From Streptomyces sp. NRRL S-244 (GTDB lineage: Bacteria; Actinomycetota; Actinomycetes; Streptomycetales; Streptomycetaceae), in contig NZ_JOCX01000026.1 of NCBI RefSeq assembly GCF_000717915.1, positions 5,821 through 69,820 of the forward strand: a DNA stretch of 64,000 nucleotides, in the 5' to 3' direction. The number at the start of each line of letters is the position of its first letter. The first letter of the stretch is position 1. Position numbers and translations under genes: made by a program. The notes under the pieces are model-generated. The model made no database searches, was not told the origin of the DNA, and saw only the letters and a list, made by a program, of their open reading frames with translations. Positions 23,566 to 30,814 of the stretch are shown one piece after another.

Positions 23566-24453
23566 TCAGGGGTGCGCCCACTGCCGGGCGAGCGAGGTGA
23601 AGGCGCCGGCGGCGGCGCTCTCGTACGCGCTCTCGCGGCGCAGCAGGACCACGGTCCGCGCCGGGAGGGCGGGCGCGAGCGGGACGGGGTGCAGCGGGGT
23701 GCCGTCGCGGGTGAGGGCGTCGGGGAGCACCGTGGCCAGCCCGGTGCGCCGGACGATCTCGGTGAGGGCGCTGATGGAGTCGGCCTCGACCGCGATCCGC
23801 GGTGCGACGCGGTGCCGGCGGAAGTACGCGTCGATGTGGGCCCGTGTGGCGAAGTCCTCGCTGAGCAACGCGAGGGGACAGGCGAGGAGTTCGGCCACGG
23901 GCAGCGGTTCGGTGCGGCCGGCGTGCGGGTGGTCGGGGCCGACGACGAGGCCGAGGGTTTCGGTGAACAGGTCGGTGGCGCCGATGCCTTGCAGGTGCGC
24001 GCCCGAAAAGGCGATGCCGAGGTCGACGGAGTCGGACAGCAGTGCCGACTCCAGCTGACCCTGCGTCATCTCCTTGACGTTCAGGGTGATTCCGGGGTGG
24101 CGGGCATGGAGTTCCGCGGCGAGCGGGCCCAGGAGGTACGCGGTGAAGGTCGGGGTCATCGCGAGGCGCAGGCTGCCGACGGACAGGTCCGCGACGTCCA
24201 GTACGGCCCGCTCGGCGGCGGCCAGGTCCTGGAGCGCGCGGCGCGCGTACGGGACGAAGGCCGTGCCCGCGCCGGTCAGGCGTACGGCGCGCCCCGTACG
24301 GTCCAGCAGCTGGACGCCCACGGTCCGCTCCAGCTGCTTGATCTGCTGCGACAGCGTGGGCTGCGAGATGTGCAGCTCCTCGGCGGCGCGGGTGAAGCTG
24401 CCGTGTTCGGCCACGGCCAGCAGATAGCGGAGATGGCGCAGTTCCAGAGGCAT
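23566..24453 (-). CDS. cynR: LysR family regulator of the cyanate operon
   Basis: A 295-aa protein with a LysR HTH at residues 1-60 (LELRHLRYLLAVAEHGSFTRAAEELHISQPTLSQQIKQLERTVGVQLLDR) and a periplasmic-binding-like effector domain (GSLRLAMTPTFTAYLLGPL, VDLGIAFSG, ETLGLVVGPDHP). Its position, divergent from carbonic anhydrase and cyanase genes, mirrors cynR-cynTS of E. coli. That makes it the likely cyanate-responsive activator. The ATG at 24453 is preferred; a frame to 24495 adds residues without a ribosome site. No strong Shine-Dalgarno sequence is seen at either. It is convergent with, and only 9 bp from, the hemerythrin gene. Confidence 0.82.
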   Translation of the reverse strand: MPLELRHLRYLLAVAEHGSFTRAAEELHISQPTLSQQIKQLERTVGVQLLDRTGRAVRLTGAGTAFVPYARRALQDLAAAERAVLDVADLSVGSLRLAMTPTFTAYLLGPLAAELHARHPGITLNVKEMTQGQLESALLSDSVDLGIAFSGAHLQGIGATDLFTETLGLVVGPDHPHAGRTEPLPVAELLACPLALLSEDFATRAHIDAYFRRHRVAPRIAVEADSISALTEIVRRTGLATVLPDALTRDGTPLHPVPLAPALPARTVVLLRRESAYESAAAGAFTSLARQWAHP

Positions 24454-24465
24454 GGAGCAAGTATA

Positions 24466-24526
24466 GATCGCAGCAATAGCGATCATGCAAAGCACGTCTT
24501 GGACACTATAGATGCAGGTCGTGCAT
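24466..24526. promoter_or_regulatory. Candidate CynR operator dyads between cynR and cynT
   Basis: A perfect inverted repeat GATCGC-N7-GCGATC (24466-24484) lies 12 bp upstream of the cynR start. A second, ATGCA-N5-TGCAT (24512-24526), lies ~50 bp before cynT. LysR proteins typically bind one dyad near their own promoter and a second nearer the target -35. The arrangement fits but is not experimentally supported. ACTATAG (24505-24511) is a possible -10 in this region. Confidence 0.55.
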
Positions 24527-24576
24527 GGTGGATCTCGTCAGCCCGACCAGGGCCGACACCACCGAAGGGAGTGACC

Positions 24577-25206
24577 GTGCACGATCTCACCGAGGGTCTC
24601 GCGCACTTTCAGCAGGACGTCTTCCCGGCCAAGGCGGAGCTCTTCGCCCACCTGGCGACCACCCACCGGCCGCAGACGCTCTTCATCGGCTGCTCCGACG
24701 CCCGCGTCGTCCCGGAGCTGATCACCCAGCAGGAGCCGGGCGAGCTGTTCGTCATCCGGACCGCCGGCAACCTCGTACCGGCCCACCCGCACGCCGCGGA
24801 AGGCGCCGACGGCAGCGACGGCGTCGCCGCCAGCATCGAGTACGCGGTCGCCGTCCTCGGCGTCCGGTCCATCGTGGTCTGCGGACACTCCGCCTGCGGC
24901 GCCATGACCGCGCTCGCCGCCGGACAGGACCTCGCGGAGCTGCCCGCCATCGCCCGCTGGCTGCGCCACGCGGCCCCGGCCGGGGCTCCGGCAGAGGCTC
25001 CCGCCGAGGCGCCGCAGCACGAGCTCGGGGCCCTGATCCGCAGCAACGTCGCCGCGCAGCTCGCGAACCTCGCCACGCATCCCGCGGTGGCCCGCGCCCT
25101 GGCCGCCGGGGCCGTCACCCTGCACGGCTGGGTGTACGACATCCCCACCGGCGCGGTCGAGCGGATCGCCCCGGCCACCGGCCGGCCCGCCGCCCTCGCG
25201 GCCTGA
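24577..25206 (+). CDS. cynT: Beta-class carbonic anhydrase of the cyanate operon
   Basis: A 209-aa beta-carbonic anhydrase. Zinc ligands are visible as C39 ([10 protein letters not shown]), H104 and C107 ([10 protein letters not shown]), with the D41-R43 dyad of the active site. It hydrates CO2 to bicarbonate. Next to cyanase, this replaces the bicarbonate that cyanase consumes and keeps CO2 from being lost by diffusion. An insertion of Ala/Pro/Glu ([15 protein letters not shown], ~148-162) is unusual low-complexity sequence. The GTG at 24577 is chosen because GAAGGGAG lies 5 bp upstream; the frame is open far upstream but overlaps cynR. It is followed by cynS after 53 bp. Confidence 0.9.
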   Translation: MHDLTEGLAHFQQDVFPAKAELFAHLATTHRPQTLFIGCSDARVVPELITQQEPGELFVIRTAGNLVPAHPHAAEGADGSDGVAASIEYAVAVLGVRSIVVCGHSACGAMTALAAGQDLAELPAIARWLRHAAPAGAPAEAPAEAPQHELGALIRSNVAAQLANLATHPAVARALAAGAVTLHGWVYDIPTGAVERIAPATGRPAALAA

Positions 25207-25259
25207 CCCCCGGCCGAATTCCCCGAACCACCCCACCCCACCCGGTAGAGGAACCTCCC

Positions 25260-25730
25260 ATGATCCACGCCCAGTTCGACCCCTCCGCCCGACAGGCCCT
25301 GGCCGTCGCCGCCGTCGACGCCAAGATCCGCAAGGACCTCTCCTGGCAGCAGATCGCCGACGCGGCCGGCCTGTCCGTCGCCTTCGTCACCGCCGCCGTG
25401 CTCGGTCAGCACCCGCTGCCGGCAGCCTCCGCCGAGGCCGTCGCGGAGCTCCTCGGCCTCGACGCCGACGTCGCGCGGCTCCTCCAGACCATCCCGACCC
25501 GCGGCTCGATCCCCGGCGGCATCCCGACGGACCCGACCATCTACCGCTTCTACGAGATGCTCCAGGTCTACGGCACCACCCTCAAGGCCCTGGTCCACGA
25601 GCAGTTGGGCGACGGCATCATCAGCGCGATCAACTTCAAGCTGGACGTCAAGAAGGTCGCCGACCCGGACGGCGGAGAGCGCGCCGTCATCACCCTCGAC
25701 GGCAAGTACCTCCCGACCAAGCCCTTCTAG
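25260..25730 (+). CDS. cynS: Cyanate hydratase (cyanase)
   Basis: A 156-aa protein, the same length as E. coli CynS. The catalytic triad is in register: R96 and E99 ([13 protein letters not shown]) and S122 ([10 protein letters not shown]). An N-terminal helical HTH-like domain (residues 1-80) and a C-terminal dimer domain are present. The enzyme forms a decamer and converts cyanate plus bicarbonate to ammonia and CO2. GAGGA lies before ATG 25260. It is the last gene of the cynTS operon and ends before a 16-bp-stem hairpin. No cynX-type transporter is seen next to it. Confidence 0.95.
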   Translation: MIHAQFDPSARQALAVAAVDAKIRKDLSWQQIADAAGLSVAFVTAAVLGQHPLPAASAEAVAELLGLDADVARLLQTIPTRGSIPGGIPTDPTIYRFYEMLQVYGTTLKALVHEQLGDGIISAINFKLDVKKVADPDGGERAVITLDGKYLPTKPF

Positions 25731-25762
25731 GGATCCGATCCCTTCTGGAAGCCGAGTCCTTC

Positions 25763-25819
25763 GGGAGGAACGCCGATACGTCCCGGAGGCTCCCTTCAGG
25801 GCCTATCGGCGTTCCTCCC
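25763..25819. terminator. Bidirectional terminator built from the TetR gene 3' end
   Basis: A perfect 16-bp inverted repeat: GGGAGGAACGCCGATA (25763-25778) and its complement (25804-25819) with a 25-nt loop. The right arm is itself the last five codons plus part of the stop of the convergent TetR gene. Both cynS and the TetR gene would end here. Confidence 0.75.
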
Positions 25820-26426
25820 GCACCGCCGTGCCCCGGTCCAGAACTGCCGTGACCGCCGCCACGAGCCTTTCGCCCGCACGGTCGACGCTGCCGTTCTGCG
25901 CGCTGACCTGGGCGCCTTCCAGGAGGAAGGTGACCTCGGCGGACACGTCGTCGGGCGCGTGCGCGCCCGCCCGCTCGCACATGGCCGTGAGGCGGCGCCG
26001 CTGATGGGCTTTGTGGGTCTCGATCAGCAGGCGGGCCGGATGGCCGGGATCGCCCAGGCCGGCGATGGAGTTCACGAACGGGCAGCCCCGCCGGACGATG
26101 TCCGGCAGTCCGTCGGCGACGAAACGTGCCACACCGAGCACTTGGGCCCGGCCGTCGTCCGCATGCTCGGCTTCCACCCGGTCGAAGGCGGTCGAGTACC
26201 CCGCCGCGACGATCCTCAGCCACTCCTCGATGAGCGCGTCCTTGGTGGCGAAGTGACGGTAGAGCGCCATCTTCGTGGTCTTCGCCCGCTCGGCGATGGC
26301 CTGGACTCCGACGGCCCTGACGCCCTCGCGCAGGAACAGCTCCTCGGCCGCGTCGAGGATGCGCTCGCGCGGCGGGAGGCGGGGGACCCTCGAGTCCCGC
26401 CCCGGCCTCGGGGTGCTGCTCGTCAT
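25803..26426 (-). CDS. TetR family transcriptional regulator
   Basis: A 207-aa regulator with an N-terminal TetR HTH (RERILDAAEELFLREGVRAVGVQAIAERAKTTKMALYRHFATKDALIEEWL), then a helical ligand domain (FVADGLPDIVRRGCPFVNSIAGLGD) of the TetR_C type seen in YxaF/LmrA-like proteins. ATG 26426 has GAGG ~7 bp upstream; an in-frame ATG at 26471 is possible. It is divergent from the amidase gene with a perfect palindrome between them, so it probably represses both. Its end overlaps the terminator hairpin. Confidence 0.86.
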   Translation of the reverse strand: MTSSTPRPGRDSRVPRLPPRERILDAAEELFLREGVRAVGVQAIAERAKTTKMALYRHFATKDALIEEWLRIVAAGYSTAFDRVEAEHADDGRAQVLGVARFVADGLPDIVRRGCPFVNSIAGLGDPGHPARLLIETHKAHQRRRLTAMCERAGAHAPDDVSAEVTFLLEGAQVSAQNGSVDRAGERLVAAVTAVLDRGTAVREERR

Positions 26427-26495
26427 GGTGTGCCTCGCTTCGGTCGCGCCGGCCGGCGTCTCTCGGGCCATGTTACGTTACCGACCACCCCCAAA

Positions 26496-26528
26496 CGATA
26501 CCGATCGGTATCGCACGGGACCGATCGG
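26496..26528. promoter_or_regulatory. TetR operator palindrome in the TetR/amidase divergon
   Basis: An 18-bp perfect palindrome CGATACCGATCGGTATCG (26496-26513) is followed by a second CCGATCGG core at 26521-26528. The two cores are exactly 20 bp apart, two helical turns. This is the expected form of a TetR-dimer operator. It lies 18-50 bp before the amidase start and 70 bp before the TetR start. Confidence 0.8.
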
Positions 26529-26546
26529 AAGCAGAGGTGGAACTCC

Positions 26547-27992
26547 GTGGAGCTGCACGAATACACCCGGTACGACGCGGTGGGACTGGCCGGGCTCGTG
26601 GCCCGGGGAGAGGTGACCCGGGCGGAGCTCAGCGACGCGGCCCAGGCCGCGATGGCGGCCGTGAATCCGCGGATCAACGCCGTCGTGGAGAGCTGGCCCG
26701 CCGAGGACGCCCCGGCCCCGGGCGGCACCCCGCTCGCCGGCGTGCCGTTCCTCATCAAGGACGTGGCCGTGTCCATGAAGGGCAAGCGCGTCGAGTTGGG
26801 CAGCCGCCTCGCCGCCGGCAACGTGGCGGGGGAGGACTCCTTCCTGATGCGGAGGTTCCGCCGGGCCGGCCTGGTGACGCTGGGCCGCACGGGCACGCCC
26901 GAATTCGCCTTCAGCACGACCACGGAGCCGGTCCTGTACGGAGCCGCCCGCAACCCCTGGGACCTCAACCGGACACCGGGCGGCTCCAGCGGCGGGTCGG
27001 CCGCGGCCGTCGCCGCCGGCGTCACTCCCCTCGCGCACGCCACCGATGCCGCGGGATCGATCCGGGTACCGGCTGCCAGCACCGGGCTGTTCGGGCTCAA
27101 GCCCACCCGGGGCCGGGTCTCCCTGGGGCCGGAGGCCGACGAGGTCTTCAACGGTCTCGCGGTGCACGGCGGACTCAGCCGGACCGTGCGGGACAGCGCC
27201 GCCCTGCTCGATCTGATCCAGGGCCCGGAGACCGGCGACCCCTACTTCGCGGAGCGGCCCCGTCGCCCGTACCTCGAAGAGATCACCAGGGAACCCGGCC
27301 GCCTGCGCGTCGGCCTGGTGACCGCCCCCGAGAGCGGACGTGCCGTGGAACCGGCCGTGACCGGGGCCACCCTGGCCGCCGCCCGGCTGCTGGAATCACT
27401 CGGGCACCAGGTCGACGTCACCACTGTGGACCTCGGCGTGAGCTGGGAGGAGTTCGTCCTCGCCAACGCCCGCCTGTGGTGCGCGAACCTGGTGCAGTGG
27501 ATCGACGGCTTCGCCGGGGCGTTCGGCCGGCCCGTGGACGAGTCCACCGTCGAGCCCGAGATGCTCGCGAGCTACGCGTGGGGACTCACGGTGAGCGGCG
27601 CGGAGTTCGTGCATGCCCTCGACGTGCGCAACCGGGTCGCCCGCTCGATCGGGGCCCACTTCGAGGCCCGGGACCTGCTGCTGACACCCACGCTCCCCGA
27701 GCTGCCCGTGGCCCTGAACACCTATGGACAGGGGGCGGAGAACGCCGACGGGCTGGGCTGGGTGGAGCACCTGTTCCACCGCTCTCCGTTCACGGCCGCC
27801 TTCAACGTCGCCGGCACGCCCGCCATGTCGGTGCCGCTCGGATCCGACCCGGCCACCGGCCTGCCGATCGGGGTCCAGTTCGCCGCCGGCTACGGACGCG
27901 AGGACGTGCTCTTCCGGCTCGCCGCGCAACTGGAGAAGGCCGACCCCTGGTCGGAGCGCAAGCCGGCCGTATGGGCGGGCGACGCACCCTAG
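26547..27992 (+). CDS. Amidase signature family hydrolase
   Basis: A 481-aa amidase with the signature catalytic elements in order: FLIKDVAV (Lys), TPGGSSGGSAAAVAAGVTPLAHATDAAGSIRVPAASTGLFGLKPTRGRV (cis-Ser and Ser nucleophile), and the C-terminal FTAAFNVAGTPAMSVPLG. It resembles the 6-aminohexanoate-cyclic-dimer hydrolase/aryl-acylamidase branch. It hydrolyses an amide bond; the substrate is unknown. GTG 26547 with GAGGTGG upstream. It is controlled presumably by the divergent TetR. Its stop codon TAG overlaps the stop of the convergent DUF5937 gene by three bases within CTAG. Confidence 0.88.
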   Translation: MELHEYTRYDAVGLAGLVARGEVTRAELSDAAQAAMAAVNPRINAVVESWPAEDAPAPGGTPLAGVPFLIKDVAVSMKGKRVELGSRLAAGNVAGEDSFLMRRFRRAGLVTLGRTGTPEFAFSTTTEPVLYGAARNPWDLNRTPGGSSGGSAAAVAAGVTPLAHATDAAGSIRVPAASTGLFGLKPTRGRVSLGPEADEVFNGLAVHGGLSRTVRDSAALLDLIQGPETGDPYFAERPRRPYLEEITREPGRLRVGLVTAPESGRAVEPAVTGATLAAARLLESLGHQVDVTTVDLGVSWEEFVLANARLWCANLVQWIDGFAGAFGRPVDESTVEPEMLASYAWGLTVSGAEFVHALDVRNRVARSIGAHFEARDLLLTPTLPELPVALNTYGQGAENADGLGWVEHLFHRSPFTAAFNVAGTPAMSVPLGSDPATGLPIGVQFAAGYGREDVLFRLAAQLEKADPWSERKPAVWAGDAP

Positions 27993-28990
27993 CGGGTGTC
28001 CGCGCCGAGCAGTGCCTCGGCGACCGCGGTACGGGCGTACAGCACCGAGCGGCCCGCCCGGTGCGCGCTGACCAGGCCGGCGTCGCGCAGCGCCGTCAGG
28101 CTCTGGGAGACCCCGGCCGCCGACAGCCCCGTACGCCGGGCCAGTTCGGTGGTGGAGGCCGGGGCCTCCAGCTCCGTCAGCAACAGGGTCCGGGAACGGC
28201 CGAGCACCGCGGCGACGGCATCCGCCTTCGCGGCCGGCGGCCGGGACGCCCACAACGCGCCGACCCCGCGCGCCGGGTAGGCGATCTGCGGCGGATCCGG
28301 CGGAGTCATCCGGGTCAGCAGGCCCGGCCCGAGGAAGGCCGAGGGCACCAGCAGCAGCCCCCGGCCCGCCATCTCCCGGGTCAGCGGCCGGGTGCGGCGC
28401 ACCAGGCTCAGCGCGTTCTCGTCCCAACGCACGGCGCTGTGCAGCTCGTTGATGACCTGGCCCGCTCCCTGCTCGGCGGCCTGCCGGGCCCGGTGGAAGA
28501 CATCGGCCTCCAGCACCGCGCGGATCCGCGCCCAGTAGGGGGCGAGCGCCAGCTTCCAGTACGCCTCGACCTCCTGCGCCAGTCGCGGCAGGCGGGCCGG
28601 CGGATCCGCGTGCAGGGCCCGTGCGCGGGGGCCGAGCGAACCCTGGTGGTGGCGCAGGTGGTCGAGATTGCGGCGAACCGTTTCGGCGGGCGCCGCCACC
28701 AGCTCGGCCAGCTCCGCCGCCAGGGCGGGGGCCGGTCCGGCGGGCGCGGGGTTGAGGAAGTGGGGCACGTACTTCGAGGCCGGGATCAGCTCGGCGAGCC
28801 ACCCCCGGTCCAGTCCGGCGGCCGAGAGCCGGGGCCGTACCTGCTCCGCCCAGGGCCGGTACACGGGCGACACGGCCCCGTCGTTCAGCAGCCGGCGGAA
28901 GCTGGTCACCACCTCCCAGAGCGGCGAGACGGCGAACCGCATCTGCGCCAGATCGCCCGCCGAGAACGCCAACTCCGCCAGCAGGACCAC
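27989..28990 (-). CDS. DUF5937 / ArsR-type winged-helix regulator
   Basis: A 333-aa protein. Residues ~5-240 form the DUF5937-like helical region (LAELAFSAGDLAQMRFAVSPLWEVVTSFRRLL). The C-terminal ~85 residues are an ArsR/MarR-like wHTH (VLGRSRTLLLTELEAPASTTELARRTGLSAAGVSQSLTALRDAGLVSAHRAGRSVLYART). This architecture is common in Streptomyces as a small-molecule responsive repressor. GTG at 28990 follows AAGGGG. It is divergent, across 63 bp, from an aldo-keto reductase that may be its target, and convergent with the amidase, sharing overlapping stop codons. Confidence 0.8.
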   Translation of the reverse strand: MVLLAELAFSAGDLAQMRFAVSPLWEVVTSFRRLLNDGAVSPVYRPWAEQVRPRLSAAGLDRGWLAELIPASKYVPHFLNPAPAGPAPALAAELAELVAAPAETVRRNLDHLRHHQGSLGPRARALHADPPARLPRLAQEVEAYWKLALAPYWARIRAVLEADVFHRARQAAEQGAGQVINELHSAVRWDENALSLVRRTRPLTREMAGRGLLLVPSAFLGPGLLTRMTPPDPPQIAYPARGVGALWASRPPAAKADAVAAVLGRSRTLLLTELEAPASTTELARRTGLSAAGVSQSLTALRDAGLVSAHRAGRSVLYARTAVAEALLGADTR

Positions 28991-29053
28991 CCCTTGGATT
29001 CACACATGCCCGAATCAATGGCCCCGACCCTACCGCCCGCAGATCATTCCGGC

Positions 29054-29968
29054 ATGACCTCCATGACCTCTCGGACCCTCACCGCGGCGGCCGCCGGCAC
29101 CTGGCGGCTCGGCGACCTCGAAGTGAACCGCCTCGGCTTCGGCGCCATGCGCCTGACCCAGAACGGCCCGGCGTTCGCCCCCGGCGCCGCCCCCAGCGAC
29201 CGCGGCCGGGCGATCGCCGTCCTGCGCCGCGCCGTCGAGCTCGGCGTGAACCACATCGACACCGCCGCTTTCTACTTCTCCCCGCTGCGCTCCGCGAACG
29301 AGCTGATCAACGCGGCCCTGGCCCCCTACCCGGACGACCTCGTCATCACCACCAAGGTCGGCCCCGGCCGGGCGCTGTCGGGGGAGTTCCTGCCGCACGC
29401 CACCCCCGGGCAACTGCGCGGCCAGGTCGAGGAGAACCTGCGCCAGCTCGGCCGCGACCACCTCGACGTGGTGAACCTGCGCATCGTCGGGAGCGATTCG
29501 ATCGCCGAGCGCTTCGGCGCCCTGGCCGACCTGCGCGAGGCGGGGCTCATCCGCCACCTCGGCCTGTCCAACGTACAGCCCGAGCACCTCGTCGAGGCCC
29601 GGGCCATCGCGCCCGTGGTCTGCGTACAGAACCTGTACGGGCTCGGCGCCCTGCCCGAGCAGGAGGCGTTCCTGCGCACCTGCGGCGAGCAGGGGGTGGC
29701 GTACGTGCCGTTCTACTCGATCGCCGGCACGGGACGCGAAGCGGGCGCGGGCGGCGCCGAGCACCCGGAGGTGCTCGCCGTGGCCCGCGCCCACGGGGTG
29801 GGCGCCGCCGAGATCCGGCTGGCGTGGACCCTGCACCGCGGACCGCACGTCCTGGCCATCCCCGGGACGGGGAACCCGGACCACCTCACCGCCAACGTGG
29901 CCGCGGCCTCCCTGCGCCTCTCCGCCGAGGACCTCGCCGTCCTGGACTCCGTGGGCCGCAACGACTGA
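29054..29968 (+). CDS. Aldo/keto reductase, YdbC/PdxI-like
   Basis: A 304-aa AKR. HIDTAAFY (Asp and Tyr) and VITTKVGPG (Lys) are the first three members of the catalytic tetrad. The fourth, normally His, falls in DVVNLRIVG and appears as Asn. That DVVNLR sequence, with HLGLSNVQPEHLVEARAIAPVVCVQNLYG, is characteristic of the E. coli YdbC group, reported to be a pyridoxal reductase (PdxI). The predicted reaction is NADPH-dependent aldehyde reduction; pyridoxal is inferred only from family. The ATG at 29054 lacks a clear ribosome site; another ATG lies at 29063. The DUF5937 regulator is divergent. Confidence 0.82.
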   Translation: MTSMTSRTLTAAAAGTWRLGDLEVNRLGFGAMRLTQNGPAFAPGAAPSDRGRAIAVLRRAVELGVNHIDTAAFYFSPLRSANELINAALAPYPDDLVITTKVGPGRALSGEFLPHATPGQLRGQVEENLRQLGRDHLDVVNLRIVGSDSIAERFGALADLREAGLIRHLGLSNVQPEHLVEARAIAPVVCVQNLYGLGALPEQEAFLRTCGEQGVAYVPFYSIAGTGREAGAGGAEHPEVLAVARAHGVGAAEIRLAWTLHRGPHVLAIPGTGNPDHLTANVAAASLRLSAEDLAVLDSVGRND

Positions 29969-29969
29969 C

Positions 29970-29984
29970 GGCCGCAGCGGCCGA
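29970..29984. terminator. Small hairpin between aldo/keto reductase and PepSY-like gene
   Basis: CGGCCG-CAG-CGGCCG directly after the reductase stop (29968). It is a short stem lying between two convergent genes; weak evidence of a terminator. Confidence 0.4.
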
Positions 29985-30019
29985 CGGCTGGCCGGATGCG
30001 GCCCCGCCGGCTCGTGCCG

Positions 30020-30682
30020 TCAGCGGGGGCCGACCGGCCCCTTCCCGGCGACGGTGACGGTGTTGCCGGTGACCGTGCCGTCGGCGCCGGCCAGGGTCAC
30101 GGCATGCCGGACCCCGTCCGGACCGAGGACGACGGCCAGCCAGGCGCTGCCGCCGCCCTCCTGGGCCACGGTCCGCAGCGATTCGAGCTTGCCGCCCTCG
30201 ACGGCGGCCGTGGCCTTCTCCACCGCCTGCGCCGCCGGCAGCGCGGGCAGCGGCACCGGGGCGGCGGCCTTGGCGGAGCCGTCCGCCCGGCCTCCGGGAC
30301 CGCGGCCCACCGGCCCCCGGCCGCCCGGGAAGCCGCGGTCGCCGTCGACGACCTCGGGCTCGCCGCCCTTGTGCGGCATCGGGCCCGCCCAGCCCTCCGC
30401 CGGCTTCTCCCCGGGGCCGTGCACACGGACCTTGGCGGCGAAACCGCCCCGCATGTGGTCGCGGTGACCGTGCTCGGCCACCGCCACCGCCGCCAACCCG
30501 CCGCCGATCACGACGACCGCCCCGAGGGCCACCCATCTGGTACGCCCCTCACGGGCCAGCCGGACCAGCCGGCCGCGGCGACCCGCCGCCGCACCGGTCG
30601 CGTCGGCCGCGCTCTTCGCCTCGCCCGGGCCGGCGGGCGGCTCGGCGGGCGATCCGGCGGGCTGGGGACTGGACTGAGTCAT
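30020..30682 (-). CDS. Single-pass membrane protein with PepSY-like C-terminus
   Basis: A 220-aa protein. A Pro/Ala/Glu-rich cytoplasmic N-terminus (1-45) and one TM segment (WVALGAVVVIGGGLAAVAVA) come first. A His-rich juxtamembrane stretch (EHGHRDH) and a Gly/Pro-rich spacer follow. The C-terminal module (LPAAQAVEKATAAVEGGKLESLRTVAQEGGGSAWLAVVLGPDGVRHAVTLAGADGTVTG) has the alpha-beta-beta look of PepSY. PepSY proteins regulate peptidases or accompany two-component sensors. It is divergent from an OmpR/HK pair, and direct repeats in the intergenic DNA suggest it is a target. ATG 30682 with GAGGAG 7 bp upstream is preferred over ATG 30688, which leaves almost no spacer. Confidence 0.75.
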   Translation of the reverse strand: MTQSSPQPAGSPAEPPAGPGEAKSAADATGAAAGRRGRLVRLAREGRTRWVALGAVVVIGGGLAAVAVAEHGHRDHMRGGFAAKVRVHGPGEKPAEGWAGPMPHKGGEPEVVDGDRGFPGGRGPVGRGPGGRADGSAKAAAPVPLPALPAAQAVEKATAAVEGGKLESLRTVAQEGGGSAWLAVVLGPDGVRHAVTLAGADGTVTGNTVTVAGKGPVGPR

Positions 30683-30743
30683 CGACATGCTCCTCGCGTT
30701 CTCCGAGCCATCCGCCCGGCTCGGCAGATCCTGCGCGCCGGAT

Positions 30744-30782
30744 GCTGAAGCTCTGCTGAAGCCGCCTGAAGACCTCTTCAGC
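30744..30782. promoter_or_regulatory. OmpR-type direct repeats upstream of the response regulator
   Basis: GCTGAAG at 30744-30750 and 30755-30761 (11-bp period), CCTGAAG at 30765-30771, and an inverted CTTCAGC at 30776-30782. Direct repeats spaced about one helical turn are the usual binding mode of PhoB/OmpR regulators. The site lies 33-70 bp before the regulator start and ~60-100 bp before the PepSY-like gene. Confidence 0.65.
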
Positions 30783-30814
30783 AAGCGGCCGACGCGACCT
30801 GAGAACCTGTCCCC

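Noticed and set aside
23572..24576. Upstream extension of the cynT frame
   Set aside because: It lies antisense to cynR and has no ribosome site; the GAAGGGAG at 24564-24571 fixes the start at 24577.
26537..29968. A single >1100-codon plus-strand frame running from the amidase to the aldo/keto reductase
   Set aside because: Only its final third (from 29054) has a recognisable fold; the rest is an antisense/offset shadow of the amidase and DUF5937 genes.
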